Shown: positions 24,195-33,392, counted from the stretch's first letter. The stretch: DNA of 64,000 nt from Bradyrhizobium sp. CB3481 (GCF_029714305.1 NZ_CP121647.1:1136501-1200500); one strand, 5' to 3'. Notes: generated by a model not told the origin, from the letters alone. Numbers and translations: made by a program.

Positions 24195-25691
24195 ATGGCG
24201 GTCACCCAGGCGATTCCGATCACGCGTCATCCCTATGCGGATGGCTCCTACAAGAAGATGCTGATCGACGGCCAATGGATCGACGCCGCCTCCGGCAAGC
24301 GGTTCGAGACGCATAACCCGGCGACCGGCGAGCTGCTCGCGACCGTTGCGGAAGGCGATGCTGAAGATATCAACAGCGCCGTGGCGGCGGCCCGCCGCGC
24401 CTTCGAAGGTCCCTGGAGCAAGGTCAAGCCGTATGAGCGGCAGGGCTTGTTGTTGAAGCTCGCCGACCTCGTCGAGAAGAATTTTGAGGAGCTGTCGCAG
24501 CTCGACACGCTCGACATGGGCGCGCCGATCAGCCGCACCCGCGGCAACAAGCTGCGCGTGCTCGGCATGCTCCGCTACTACGCCGGACAGGCGACCGCGC
24601 TGCACGGCGAGACCATCGAGAACTCGCTGCCCGGCGAAATCTTCTCCTACACGCTGAAGGAGCCGGTCGGCGTGGTCGGCGCGATCATTCCCTGGAACGG
24701 GCCGCTCGCCGCCACGGTCTGGAAGATCGGGCCGGCTATCGCCACCGGCTGCACCGTGGTGCTGAAGCCCGCCGAGGAAGCGCCGCTGACCTCGCTCCGG
24801 CTTGCCGAGCTCTGCATCGAAGCCGGCGTTCCGCCCGGCGTCGTCAATGTCGTGCCCGGCTATGGCGAGACCGCAGGCGCGGCGCTCGCCTCGCACCCTG
24901 ACGTCGACAAGGTCGCCTTCACCGGCTCGCATGTCACGGGTCAGTCGATCATCCGCGCCTCCGCCGGCAACCTCAAGCGCGTTTCGCTCGAGCTCGGCGG
25001 CAAGTCGCCGGACATCGTCTTCGCCGACGCCGATCTCGACGCCGCCGTGCCGGGCGCCGCGATGGCGGTGTTCGCCAATTCCGGGCAGATCTGCAGCGCC
25101 GGCACGCGGCTGTTTGTCGAGCAGAAGGTCTATGATGAGTTCGTCGGCCGCGTCGCCGAGTTCGGCAAGAAGCTGCAGGTTGGCCCCGGCATCGATCCGA
25201 ATACGCAGATCGGGCCGCTGGTGTCGAAGGATCAGCTCGAGCGCGTCACCGGCTATCTCGACATCGGGCAGAAGGAAGGCGCCAAGGCGATGGTCGGCGG
25301 CGGCCGCCTGACCGAAGGCGCGTTGTCGAAGGGCTATTTCGTGCAGCCGACGGTGTTCGCCAATGTGCAGGACAACATGCGGATCGCGCAGGAGGAAATC
25401 TTCGGCCCGGTGATTTCGGCGATTTCCTTCAAGGACACCGACGAGCTGGTCAAGCGCGCCAATGCCACCACGTTCGGGCTGGGCTCAGGCGTCTGGACCA
25501 CCAATGTCAGCAAGGCGCACCAGGTCGCCAAGGCGCTGCGCGCCGGCTCGGTCTGGGTGAACTGCTACCAGGCGATGGACCCGGCGGTGCCGTTCGGCGG
25601 CTACAAGATGAGCGGCTATGGCCGCGAGTCCGGCAAGCAGCACGTCGAGGAATATCTCAACGTCAAGGCGGTCTGGATCAAGACGGCCTAG
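24195..25691 (+). CDS. Aldehyde dehydrogenase (NAD(P)+), ALDH family
   Basis: 498 aa, the usual length. Visible landmarks: NPATGELLATV near the N-terminus, IIPWNGPLAATVWK (cofactor site), AFTGSHVTGQ, the general-base Glu in LELGGKSPDIVF, the catalytic Cys in SGQICSAGTR, and EEIFGPVIS. It oxidises an aldehyde to the acid. AAGGGAG precedes the ATG. It stands alone downstream of an operator-like palindrome and opposite an SDR gene; the aldehyde is not identified. Confidence 0.92.
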   Translation: MAVTQAIPITRHPYADGSYKKMLIDGQWIDAASGKRFETHNPATGELLATVAEGDAEDINSAVAAARRAFEGPWSKVKPYERQGLLLKLADLVEKNFEELSQLDTLDMGAPISRTRGNKLRVLGMLRYYAGQATALHGETIENSLPGEIFSYTLKEPVGVVGAIIPWNGPLAATVWKIGPAIATGCTVVLKPAEEAPLTSLRLAELCIEAGVPPGVVNVVPGYGETAGAALASHPDVDKVAFTGSHVTGQSIIRASAGNLKRVSLELGGKSPDIVFADADLDAAVPGAAMAVFANSGQICSAGTRLFVEQKVYDEFVGRVAEFGKKLQVGPGIDPNTQIGPLVSKDQLERVTGYLDIGQKEGAKAMVGGGRLTEGALSKGYFVQPTVFANVQDNMRIAQEEIFGPVISAISFKDTDELVKRANATTFGLGSGVWTTNVSKAHQVAKALRAGSVWVNCYQAMDPAVPFGGYKMSGYGRESGKQHVEEYLNVKAVWIKTA

Positions 25692-25709
25692 CGCCGCGCA
25701 GAGACTGCG

Positions 25710-25822
25710 CTCCCTCTCCCGCTTGCGGGGGAGGGTCGGGGTGGGGGCTCTCTCCGCGAGTCATTCGGTGGAGAGAGCCCCCACCCGGCGCTTCGCGCCG
25801 ACCTCCCCGCAAGCGGGAGAGG
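25710..25822. repeat. Palindromic intergenic repeat, family D, between convergent genes
   Basis: Outer arms CCTCTCCCGCTTGCGGGG (from 25713) and CCCCGCAAGCGGGAGAGG (to 25822) are reverse complements; inner arms GGGGCTCTCTCC and GGAGAGAGCCCC are also complementary. The cruciform-like element fills the gap between the aldehyde dehydrogenase and the ModE-type regulator, which converge, and may stop transcription from both sides. Confidence 0.75.
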
Positions 25823-25858
25823 TAAAGAGAGTTCGCTGCGGCTTCGAGCACTTTCCTT

Positions 25859-26242
25859 TTACCGACCAGCGGCCTTCTTCGGCCGGCCGATCTCGTTGTG
25901 GAGCGCTTGCAGCTCCTTGCGCGCGGCGGTTGCAGCGTTGCGTTCGATCTTGCGATAGCGCGCAACGAGGGAAAGGCCGAACGGCGTCAGCACGGCGCCG
26001 CCGCCATTCTTGCCACCGGTCTGCCGTTCCACCGCGGGCTGGCGGCAGACACGGTTGATCTCGTCGACCAGGTCCCATGCCCGCTTGTACGACATGTCCA
26101 TGGCACGCCCGGCCGCGGAGATCGAGCCGCTTTGGTGGATCGTCTCCAGCAACTGGATCTTGCCGGGGCCAATGCGTCCCGCGGCGTCGATGTCGATGCG
26201 CAGGCTGAGCGAGGGAAGCGACCTGCCGTTCGGTTTTTGCAT
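25859..26242 (-). CDS. ModE-type (LysR-like winged-helix) DNA-binding regulator
   Basis: 127 aa from the ATG at 26240-26242; a GTG ten codons earlier is the alternative. The segment GPGKIQLLETIHQSGSISAAGRAMDMSYKRAWDLVDEINR is the ModE N-terminal winged helix, and LTPFGLSLVARYRKIE is the wing and following helix. There is no molybdate-binding TOBE domain, so it is a stand-alone DNA-binding form, common in alphaproteobacteria. The divergent gene is an old-yellow-enzyme homologue, a possible target. Key residue runs here are quoted only in part; the domain spans about residues 17-115. Confidence 0.78.
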   Translation of the reverse strand: MQKPNGRSLPSLSLRIDIDAAGRIGPGKIQLLETIHQSGSISAAGRAMDMSYKRAWDLVDEINRVCRQPAVERQTGGKNGGGAVLTPFGLSLVARYRKIERNAATAARKELQALHNEIGRPKKAAGR

Positions 26243-26350
26243 GGAAGATGTGCTCTCGCGCGTCGACGCCACACATTGCGCCCCATACCTTTTACGAACA
26301 AGCTGAAGCGGTTACATATCCGTATCAACACGGGGTTTCGGAAAAGAGAT

Positions 26351-27475
26351 ATGAATTATCCATCACTGTTTTCGTCGCTCAAGGTCGGCCCCTACCAGCT
26401 CAAGCATCGTCTCGTGCTGGCGCCGCTGACGCGGATGCGGGCGGAAAAGCCCTCGCTGGCGCCGCGGCCGCTGAATGCGGAATATTATGCACAGCGCGCG
26501 ACGCCGGGCGGGCTGCTGATCGCCGAGGCCTCGCCGGTGACGGATACCGCGTTCGGCAGCCCGGGCGTGCCCGGCATCTATACCGATGCGCAGATCGCAG
26601 GCTGGCGCAAGGTGGTCGATACCGTCCACGCCAAGGGCGGCATCATCTTTCTGCAGCTTTGGCATGTCGGGCGCGTCTCGCATTCCTCGTTTCAGCCGGG
26701 CGGCGCATTGCCGGTCGCGCCATCGGCGGTGCCAATCGCGGATTTGAAAACCGGGACGGCGGACGGCAAGGCGGTCCCCTACGAGACGCCGCGTGCGCTC
26801 GAAACATCGGAAATCCCAGGCATCGTCGATGCCTACCGGCAGGCCGCGAAGAATGCGCTCGCCGCCGGCTTCGACGGCGTCGAGGTGCATGGCGCCAATG
26901 GTTATCTGATCGAGCAATTCCTGCAGTCGCACACCAATCTGCGCACCGACCAGTATGGCGGCTCGATCCCGAACCGCGTGCGGTTTCTGATGGAAGTGAC
27001 GAAGGCCGTGGTCGAGGTGTGGGGCGCAGATCGTGTCGGTGTGCGCCTGTCGCCCTATGGCGTCGCCAATGGCAGCGGCGAGGGCGACCCGATGCCGCTT
27101 TACACCTACGCGGTCGAACAGCTCAACCCGCTCGGGCTCGCATATTTGCACTTCATCGAGCCGCGCTCCTCCGGCGCCGGCCGCGCCGAGGTCAACCATC
27201 AGAACGTGCCGTCGGCAATGGTGCTGTTCCGCCCGATCTGGAAGGGCGTCCTGATCACGGCCGGCGGGTTCACTGGTGAGACGGCGGAAGCCGCGATCCG
27301 GGACGGGCATGCCGATGCCGTCGCGTTCGGCCGCATCTTCATCTCCAACCCGGACCTGCCGCGCCGGTTACAGTGCGGCTTCCCGCTAACGCCATACAAC
27401 CGCGCCACCTTCTACGGCGGTGAGGAGGCGGGATATACGGATTATCCGGAGCACAATGAGCTGGAGCAGGCGTAG
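26351..27475 (+). CDS. Alkene reductase, old yellow enzyme family (NemA-like)
   Basis: 374 aa from the ATG at 26351; the much longer open frame upstream overlaps the divergent regulator and is not coding. An FMN-dependent NAD(P)H:enone/ene reductase. Landmarks: LAPLTRMRA near the N-terminus, LQLWHVGRVSH (H/W at the flavin), FDGVEVHGANGYLIEQF, the RTDQYGGS loop and AFGRIFISNPDLP. It reduces activated C=C bonds such as N-ethylmaleimide or quinone-like electrophiles. A ModE-type regulator is divergently transcribed 108 bp away. Confidence 0.9.
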   Translation: MNYPSLFSSLKVGPYQLKHRLVLAPLTRMRAEKPSLAPRPLNAEYYAQRATPGGLLIAEASPVTDTAFGSPGVPGIYTDAQIAGWRKVVDTVHAKGGIIFLQLWHVGRVSHSSFQPGGALPVAPSAVPIADLKTGTADGKAVPYETPRALETSEIPGIVDAYRQAAKNALAAGFDGVEVHGANGYLIEQFLQSHTNLRTDQYGGSIPNRVRFLMEVTKAVVEVWGADRVGVRLSPYGVANGSGEGDPMPLYTYAVEQLNPLGLAYLHFIEPRSSGAGRAEVNHQNVPSAMVLFRPIWKGVLITAGGFTGETAEAAIRDGHADAVAFGRIFISNPDLPRRLQCGFPLTPYNRATFYGGEEAGYTDYPEHNELEQA

Positions 27476-27514
27476 GTCCCTGCCGTCATTGCGAGGGAAG
27501 CGAAATGGCGGCCC

Positions 27515-27609
27515 GTCATCCGGGGCGCGAAGCGAACCCGGAATCTCGAGATTCCCCGATGCGCAATTGCGCATCTGAGGTCCGGTCCTTCGGACCATCC
27601 CGGAATGAC
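27515..27609. repeat. Palindromic intergenic repeat, family B copy 2
   Basis: Shares with the copy at 1647-1760 the GTCAT-CCGGGGCGCGAAGCG opening, the CTCGAGATTCCCCGATGCGC and ATTGCGCATCTGAG blocks, and the CGGAATGAC end. An extra GGTCC-TTC-GGACC hairpin is inserted before the right arm. It lies between the alkene reductase and the GFA-family gene, where no other gene is seen. Confidence 0.75.
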
Positions 27610-27666
27610 GGCGTCTTTGTCATGCTACGCTCGTCGCAATGACGGAAGCGTAGACAGGACTCAAAC

Positions 27667-28182
27667 ATGTTTCCCGATCCAGAACTGGAAGAGCAAAAGA
27701 AAACCAAGGCCGTCTCATCAGGCAAGCCCGCCGCCGGCCAATGCCTGTGCGGCAAGGTCGCCTTCGAGATCGACGTGCCGGCGCGCTGGGCCTGGCACGA
27801 TCACTCGCCATCCAGCCGCCGCGCGCATGGCGCGGCCTATGCGACCTATGTCGGAAGCTGGAAAAAGCGTTTTCGCATCACCAAAGGCAAGACCAGCCTG
27901 ACGCGGTACGAGGACGCGGCCACCAAGACCGTGCGCAGTTTCTGCTCGCATTGCGGCACGCCTGTCATCTACGAGCGCCCGCGCTCGCCGCACATGGTCA
28001 ACATCCCCCGCGCGCTGTTTTCCGGCCGCACCGGGCGGCAGCCGCTCTATCATATCGCGATCGAGGAATTGCAGGAATGGGCCTACACCGGCGAGCCGCT
28101 GGTGCCGCTGAAGGGCTATCCCGGCGTGGTCTGGCAGCGCTCGAAAAAGAAGAAGCGCACGGAGCGTGAAGGGATGGTGTAG
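27667..28182 (+). CDS. GFA/CENP-V family zinc-dependent protein
   Basis: 171 aa. The GFA fold is indicated by QCLCGKVAFEID near residue 25, the CSHCGTPV knuckle near residue 96, and the late WAYTGEPL. The family binds zinc through these cysteines and was named for glutathione-dependent formaldehyde activation, although most members have no proven substrate. The central DHSPSSRRAHG replaces the more usual CxxC pair, so one metal site may be altered. The C-terminus is a Lys/Arg-rich tail. Confidence 0.8.
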   Translation: MFPDPELEEQKKTKAVSSGKPAAGQCLCGKVAFEIDVPARWAWHDHSPSSRRAHGAAYATYVGSWKKRFRITKGKTSLTRYEDAATKTVRSFCSHCGTPVIYERPRSPHMVNIPRALFSGRTGRQPLYHIAIEELQEWAYTGEPLVPLKGYPGVVWQRSKKKKRTEREGMV

Positions 28183-28193
28183 CAGAACTCTCT

Positions 28194-28311
28194 CGTGCCC
28201 CGGACGCCGTGCGGCGCGAAGTGCCGCACTGCAGAGCCGGGGCCCAGCTTCACAAAAGCAGCGTGGGTCCCGGCTCAGCGGCGCACCGCTGCGCACCTCG
28301 TCCGGGGCACG
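28194..28311. repeat. Palindromic intergenic repeat, family A copy 1
   Basis: Perfect 12-bp end arms: CGTGCCCCGGAC at 28194-28205 and GTCCGGGGCACG at 28300-28311. Inside are CTGCAGAGCCGGGGCCCA and TGGGTCCCGGCTC, which also pair. The same ordered blocks are found at 35411-35548 and 51620-51746. Confidence 0.8.
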
Positions 28312-28491
28312 GAAATCGTGAGCCGGGCAGCAATAAGCACAACCCCTTCTACTGTGCATGGGGTTGTTTTCGACATTTTATGTTTCATGCGCCTGCAGGG
28401 CAGCCATAACCCGCCCTCCATTGCTTACACGCATCAAGTTTGGTCATCTGTTTCCACCCGCACATCTTCAAAGCGGCGGGCGGGAGGGAAG
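28312..28491. other. Leader region of the ThDP enzyme
   Basis: No gene seen. The stretch is relatively AT-rich and probably holds the promoter for the ThDP enzyme at 28492. With the repeat before it, it fills the 309-bp gap after the GFA gene. An upstream frame continuous with the ThDP gene exists but lacks a ribosome-binding site and overlaps the repeat. Confidence 0.4.
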
Positions 28492-30156
28492 ATGAAAAAC
28501 AAGATCACCGGTCGCTCCGCCTTCCTGGCCCTGCTGAAGGACGAGGGCGTCACGCATCTGTTCGGCAATCCCGGCACCACCGAACTGCCGATCATGCATG
28601 CGCTGAAGGACCACCCGGATCTCACCTATGTGATGGCGATGCAGGAAAGCCTTGTCGTCGCCATGGCCGATGGTTTCAGCCGTGCCTCCGGAAAGCTCGT
28701 TGCCTGCAACGTCCATGTCGCGCCCGGCCTCGGCAACGCGATGGGCTCGCTCTACAACGCCAGCTTCACCGGCACGCCGCTGATACTGACTGCCGGCCAG
28801 CAGGAGCAGGGCCATGGCCTAACCGAGCCGGTGCTCTATGGCCCGCTGGTGCAGATGGCCGAGCCGCTGGTGAAATGGGCGGTCGAGGTGACACGGCTGG
28901 AAGACTTGCCGCGGATCGTGCGCCGTGCCGCCAAGATCGCGACCACGCCGCCGACCGGGCCGGTGTTCATCTCGTTGCCGGGCGACATCCTCAATTCGGA
29001 GGCCGGCATCGATCTCGGCCGCTCGACCCGGATTGACACCCGCGTCAAGCCGTCGGAGGAGGCACTGCAGGCGCTGACCGCGCGCATCCTGAAGGCGGAG
29101 CGGCCGGTGATCATCGTCGGCGACGAGATCGTCAAGAGCGACGCGTTGCAGGAAGCGGCGCAGCTTGCGGAAACGCTGGGCTGCCCGGCCTATCAGTCGC
29201 CGACGCCCTATGGCGCACATTTCCTGTCTGAGAGCCCTTGCTTCATGGGTGCTTTGGCACGCATCCAGAAGATCGCGCGCGATGCGCTCGCGCCTTACGA
29301 CCTCATCATCGCGCTCGGCGGCGATCCCCTGCGGATGTCGGTCTACAGCGAAATCGACCCGCTGCCGGACGGACTTTCGATCGTCCAGGTCGGCCTCGCC
29401 GATTGGGAGATCGCCAAGAATTATGGCGCCGAGATCGCACTGAAGGCCGATGTGCGGGAAACTCTGCGCGTGCTGGTCCCCGCGCTGAAGGCGGCCGGCG
29501 GCCGCGCCCTGGAGGCGCGCGCAAGAGAGGGCTTGGCTGCGCTGGCAACGAAGAACTGGACGGCGCGGCGGAGGCCCTTGATTGAGCAGATTTCGAAACA
29601 TGCCACGACCACGCCGATCGATCCGGACTGGCTGGCGCTGCAGGTGGTGGAGGCGATGCCTGATAACGCCATCCTGGTCGACGAGGGCTTGACGTCGTCG
29701 CGGCAGATGATCGCGCTGCGTCCGCACCGCGATCGCTACGGCTATCACGCGCTCGCCTCCGGCGGCATCGGCTGGGGCCTGCCGGCTTCCGTCGGCGTTA
29801 GCCTCGCCAATCCGCAGCGGCCGGTCGTGTGCTATTCCGGCGACGGCAGCTCGATGTATTCGATCCAGTCGCTGTGGACCGCCGCGAACCACAAGCTGCC
29901 GCTGACTTTTGTGATCGTCAACAATGGTGGCTACCGCATCATCAAGCAGCGGCTGCTCGCCTTCCATGGCGACGACAATTACGTCGGCATGGATTTCATC
30001 GATCCGCCGGTGGATTTTACCGGTGTCGCGAAATCGCTCGGGCTGGAAGCGACGAAAGTCACTGATCCCTCGCAGTTGAAGTCGGTATTGTCGTCGGCCT
30101 TCAGTCGGCCGGGAGCAAAGCTGATCGAGGTCGTGGTGAGTAACGCGGTGAATTGA
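28492..30156 (+). CDS. Thiamine-diphosphate enzyme, benzoylformate decarboxylase type
   Basis: 554 aa from the ATG at 28492, preceded by GGGAGGGAA. Three-domain ThDP fold: the N-terminal Pyr domain has the cofactor-activating Glu in MAMQESLVVAMADGFSR; the C-terminal PP domain has the GDG...NN diphosphate motif (YSGDGSSMYSIQSLW, then VIVNNGGYRII). FGNPGTTELP near residue 24 is typical of benzoylformate decarboxylase and acetolactate synthase-like enzymes. Decarboxylation of a 2-oxo acid is the best guess. The His pair of true MdlC was not verified, and other ThDP lyases are possible. Confidence 0.82.
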   Translation: MKNKITGRSAFLALLKDEGVTHLFGNPGTTELPIMHALKDHPDLTYVMAMQESLVVAMADGFSRASGKLVACNVHVAPGLGNAMGSLYNASFTGTPLILTAGQQEQGHGLTEPVLYGPLVQMAEPLVKWAVEVTRLEDLPRIVRRAAKIATTPPTGPVFISLPGDILNSEAGIDLGRSTRIDTRVKPSEEALQALTARILKAERPVIIVGDEIVKSDALQEAAQLAETLGCPAYQSPTPYGAHFLSESPCFMGALARIQKIARDALAPYDLIIALGGDPLRMSVYSEIDPLPDGLSIVQVGLADWEIAKNYGAEIALKADVRETLRVLVPALKAAGGRALEARAREGLAALATKNWTARRRPLIEQISKHATTTPIDPDWLALQVVEAMPDNAILVDEGLTSSRQMIALRPHRDRYGYHALASGGIGWGLPASVGVSLANPQRPVVCYSGDGSSMYSIQSLWTAANHKLPLTFVIVNNGGYRIIKQRLLAFHGDDNYVGMDFIDPPVDFTGVAKSLGLEATKVTDPSQLKSVLSSAFSRPGAKLIEVVVSNAVN

Positions 30157-30174
30157 GCGGTCATTTGCGAAATC

Positions 30175-30266
30175 GTAGGATGGGCAAAGCGAAGCGTGCC
30201 CACCATTCGGATGCGCGATGCGGATAGGTGGTGGGCACGGCGCATGCGCGCCTTTGCCCACCCTAC
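30175..30266. repeat. Palindromic intergenic repeat, family E
   Basis: GTAGGATGGGCAAAGCG at 30175-30191 faces CCTTTGCCCACCCTAC ending at 30266, and inner TGCCCACCA/TGGTGGGCA segments pair too. It is a REP-like element lying between two convergent genes (ThDP enzyme and flavin monooxygenase). Confidence 0.75.
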
Positions 30267-30270
30267 GAAC

Positions 30271-31659
30271 TTACTCCGCTGCCGCAGCGCGAGGCTTCAC
30301 GCGATATCTTGAAGCCGGATGCGGCTCCGTCAGCCGCGCGCGTCCCGCGCCGAACAGTTTTTCCCGCAGCGTTCCCTTGACGTATTCGCTCTTATATCGC
30401 CCGCGCCTTGTCAGCTCCGGCACCAGCATATCCGCGATGTCTTCGAAATCGCCGGGCGAGGTCGCAAACGCCACATTGAGCCCGTCGACATCGGTCTGCT
30501 CGAACCAGGCCTCGATGTCGTCGGCGACCTTTTCGGGCGTGCCGACCACGACAGGCCCGGCGCCGCCGATGCCGACATGCTCGACGACCTCGCGTACGGT
30601 CCAAACGCGATCTGGGTCTGTACGCGTGACGTTGTCGAGCGCGGAGCGGCCGGCATCGTTCTGCACGTGGCGCACTTCCCGCTCGAGATCGTAGCCGGAG
30701 AAGTCGATGCCCATCCAGCCCGACATCAGCGCGAGCGCGCCCTCGGGCGCGATGTGCCGGCGATAGTCGGCATATTTCGCCTTTGCCTCGGTCTCGGTGC
30801 GGCCGAGAATGATCGTCATCATCGAGAACATCAGGATCTCGGCCGGGTTGCGGCCGATCTCTTTCGCCAGCGTGCGGATCGCCGCCACGCGCGGCCCGAT
30901 GATCTTGGCCGACGGGCCTGACATGAACACGCACTCGGCGTGCTGGGCCGCGAACTGCCGGCCGCGCGGCGAAGTCCCGGCCTGGTACAGCACGGGCGTG
31001 CGCTGCGGCGACGGTTCGCTGAGGTGAATCGCGTTAAGCCGATAATGCGTGCCCTCATGCGCGATCGGGTGCACCTTCGACGGATCAGCAAAAATGCCGC
31101 GCGCGCGGTCACGCCGCACGGCGTCGTCCTCCCAGCTTCCTTCCCAGAGCTTGTAGACCAGCTCCATATATTCGTCCGCCATCTCGTAGCGGTCGTCATG
31201 CGCGGTCTGCTTGTCCTTGCCGGCGCCGCGGGCCGCGCTGTCGAGATAGCCGGTCACGACGTTCCAGCCGATGCGGCCTTCGGTCAGGTGATCGAGCGTC
31301 GACATCCTTCGGGCAAAAGGATAGGGCGGCTCGAAGGAGAGATTGCTGGTGACGCCAAAGCCGAGATTTTGCGTCACCGCCGCCATCGCCGGGATCAGCA
31401 TCAACGGCTCGTTGGCCGGCGTCTGCGCGGCATTGCGCAGCGCCGCGTCCGGGCTGTTGCCGTAGACGTCGTAGACACCGAGCACGTCGGCGAGAAACAG
31501 CCCGTCGAACCGGCCACGCTCCAGCACTCTTGCGAGGTCAAGCCAATAGGGCAGGCGGTTGTAGTCGAGGGTGCGGTCGCGTGGATGGGTCCAGAGGCCC
31601 GGCGATTGATGCGCCACGCAGTTCATGGCGAAGGCGTTGAGCCGGATCTGCTTTGTCAT
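30271..31659 (-). CDS. FMN-dependent monooxygenase, NtaA/SnaA/DszA (luciferase-like) family
   Basis: 462 aa. Family landmarks: DYNRLPYWLDLARVLERGRFDGLFLADV, RMSTLDHLTEGRIGWNVVTG, ADEYMELVYKLWEGSWEDDA and PVLYQAGTSPRGRQFAA; together these define the long-chain NtaA/DszA branch of bacterial luciferase-like monooxygenases, which use FMNH2 from a separate reductase to oxidise chelators, sulfones or amines. No flavin reductase is nearby. It is divergent from an M20 peptidase. A second, diverged member occurs at 49032-50399. Runs here are split by commas and the family spans nearly the whole protein. Confidence 0.87.
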   Translation of the reverse strand: MTKQIRLNAFAMNCVAHQSPGLWTHPRDRTLDYNRLPYWLDLARVLERGRFDGLFLADVLGVYDVYGNSPDAALRNAAQTPANEPLMLIPAMAAVTQNLGFGVTSNLSFEPPYPFARRMSTLDHLTEGRIGWNVVTGYLDSAARGAGKDKQTAHDDRYEMADEYMELVYKLWEGSWEDDAVRRDRARGIFADPSKVHPIAHEGTHYRLNAIHLSEPSPQRTPVLYQAGTSPRGRQFAAQHAECVFMSGPSAKIIGPRVAAIRTLAKEIGRNPAEILMFSMMTIILGRTETEAKAKYADYRRHIAPEGALALMSGWMGIDFSGYDLEREVRHVQNDAGRSALDNVTRTDPDRVWTVREVVEHVGIGGAGPVVVGTPEKVADDIEAWFEQTDVDGLNVAFATSPGDFEDIADMLVPELTRRGRYKSEYVKGTLREKLFGAGRARLTEPHPASRYRVKPRAAAAE

Positions 31660-31845
31660 GAACCACCTCGAACCGGCGCGGAGTTCCTCCGCGCATTCGC
31701 CCGGTTCAAATGCCGGGCTGTTGCTCGAAATTGTTGCATCCCCGGGGCGTTTGGCAAGGCCTATTCAGCGTCCGGCGCACTTCCAGCCGCCGCTTTATCC
31801 CGATAGGTTGCGGCTCCTACGAGTGCAAACAAAGGATGAGAAAAT

Positions 31846-33231
31846 ATGGCCGATCGAGCCGACGCGATTGCGCGGGTACGTGAGCATCTGAATTCCGGCG
31901 CGTTTATCGCCGAGCTCGGCCGCAGGGTCGGTTACCCCACGGAAAGCCAGAACCCCGGCCGCGGCGAGGCGCTTCGCGCCTATCTCGTCGAGGACTTGCA
32001 GCCGGCGTTTGCCGCGCTCGATTTTTCCACCCGCCTGATCGAATCGCCGACCGGCAAGGGCCCGTATCTGCTGGCGGATTATCGCGAGGATGCCGCGTTA
32101 CCGACCGTTCTCACCTATGGCCATGGCGACGTCGTCGACGGGATGGAAGGCGAGTGGCGCGACAATCTCGATCCCTGGAAGACCACGATCAAGGGCGATC
32201 GGGTCTATGGCCGCGGCACCGCCGATAACAAGGGCCAGCACAGCATCAATCTGGCGGCCTTGCGCGCGGTGCGCGAAACGCGCGGCGGCAAGCTCGGTTT
32301 CAACGCCAAATTCATCATCGAGACCGGCGAAGAAATCGGCTCGCCCGATCTGCGGCAGGTGTGCGAGGCCCATCGCGAGGCGCTGAAGGCCGACCTGTTC
32401 CTGGCCTCCGACGGACCGCGGCTGTCGGCGCAGCGGCCGACGATTTTCTTGGGTTGTCGCGGCGGCAACCGCATCCATCTCGACGTCAATTTGCGCGAGG
32501 GCGGCAACCATTCGGGTAATTGGGGCGGCGTGCTCGCCAATCCCGCGACGATCCTCTGCAACGCCATCGCGAGCCTGGTCGACGGCAAGGGGCGGATGAA
32601 GCTCGAAGCGCTGAAGCCGCCGCGGATTTCAAACGCCGTCCGCACGGCGCTGGCGGATGTGAAGATCGAGCCGACCGCGGACGAGCCGGCGCTGGCGCCC
32701 GACTGGGGCGAGGAGGGGCTGACGCCGGCCGAGCGGCTGTTCGCCTGGAATACGCTGGAAGTGCTGGCGATGTCGTCGGGCAATATCGAGAAGCCGGCGA
32801 ACGCGATTCCCGGGCACGCCAATGCCGTGCTGCAGCTCCGCTTCGTGGTCGGCACGAAGTATGAGGAAGTCGTCGATGCCGTGCGCGCGCATTTGCATGC
32901 CAACGGTTTTACGATGGTGGAAGTCAGCGGCACGCAGCGCTTCGCCGCCTCGCGCACCGATGTCGACAGCCCCTGGGTGAACTGGACCGCGAACTCGATC
33001 CTGAAGACCACCGGCAAGGCGCCGGCGATCCTGCCGAATTTCGGCGGCTCGCTGCCTAATGATGTTTTCGCGGAAGGGCTGGGCCTGCCGACGATCTGGG
33101 TGCCGCATTCCTATCCCGGCTGCTCGCAGCACGCGCCGGATGAGCATATTCTGCTGCCGGTGACAGAAGAGGCGCTCGCCATCATGGCGGGGTTGTTCTG
33201 GGACCTCGGCGAGATGAAGAAGCCGCTGTAG
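31846..33231 (+). CDS. M20-family metallopeptidase/amidohydrolase
   Basis: 461 aa. Zinc ligands are recognisable: His in LTYGHGDVVDG, Asp in YGRGTADNKGQ, the Glu pair in IETGEEIGSPDL, and a C-terminal His in CSQHAPDEH. The lid domain occupies about 200-330. M20 enzymes hydrolyse dipeptides or N-acyl/carbamoyl amino acids in the cytosol; no signal peptide is present. It is divergent from the flavin monooxygenase and convergent with the tct transporter genes, which may import its substrate or a related acid (inference). Confidence 0.87.
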   Translation: MADRADAIARVREHLNSGAFIAELGRRVGYPTESQNPGRGEALRAYLVEDLQPAFAALDFSTRLIESPTGKGPYLLADYREDAALPTVLTYGHGDVVDGMEGEWRDNLDPWKTTIKGDRVYGRGTADNKGQHSINLAALRAVRETRGGKLGFNAKFIIETGEEIGSPDLRQVCEAHREALKADLFLASDGPRLSAQRPTIFLGCRGGNRIHLDVNLREGGNHSGNWGGVLANPATILCNAIASLVDGKGRMKLEALKPPRISNAVRTALADVKIEPTADEPALAPDWGEEGLTPAERLFAWNTLEVLAMSSGNIEKPANAIPGHANAVLQLRFVVGTKYEEVVDAVRAHLHANGFTMVEVSGTQRFAASRTDVDSPWVNWTANSILKTTGKAPAILPNFGGSLPNDVFAEGLGLPTIWVPHSYPGCSQHAPDEHILLPVTEEALAIMAGLFWDLGEMKKPL

Positions 33232-33355
33232 GTGCTTCGCGTGAGTTGACGACTGGCTCGACTTCACCTCGCCGCAGCTTGTGGGGATTTCGGGTGAGGG
33301 GGAGCCACCGCGAGTCCATCTGCTACCGTCTTCCCGGATAGAGCCCTCACCCCAA

Positions 33356-33384
33356 CCCTCTCCCCGCGAAGAGCGGGGAGAGGG
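33356..33384. terminator. Strong hairpin between convergent genes
   Basis: CCCTCTCCCCGC (33356-33367) and GCGGGGAGAGGG (33373-33384) form a perfect 12-bp stem with a GAAGA loop. It lies between the ends of the M20 peptidase and tctA, 9 bp from the latter. No long T run is present on either side, so it may be a family D repeat serving as a bidirectional barrier rather than a classical terminator. Confidence 0.5.
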
Positions 33385-33392
33385 AGGCGATC

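Noticed and set aside
28819..30261. 480-codon minus-strand frame
   Set aside because: Lies antisense to the ThDP enzyme, is full of Arg/His/Asp as expected for a mirror frame, and shows no motif.
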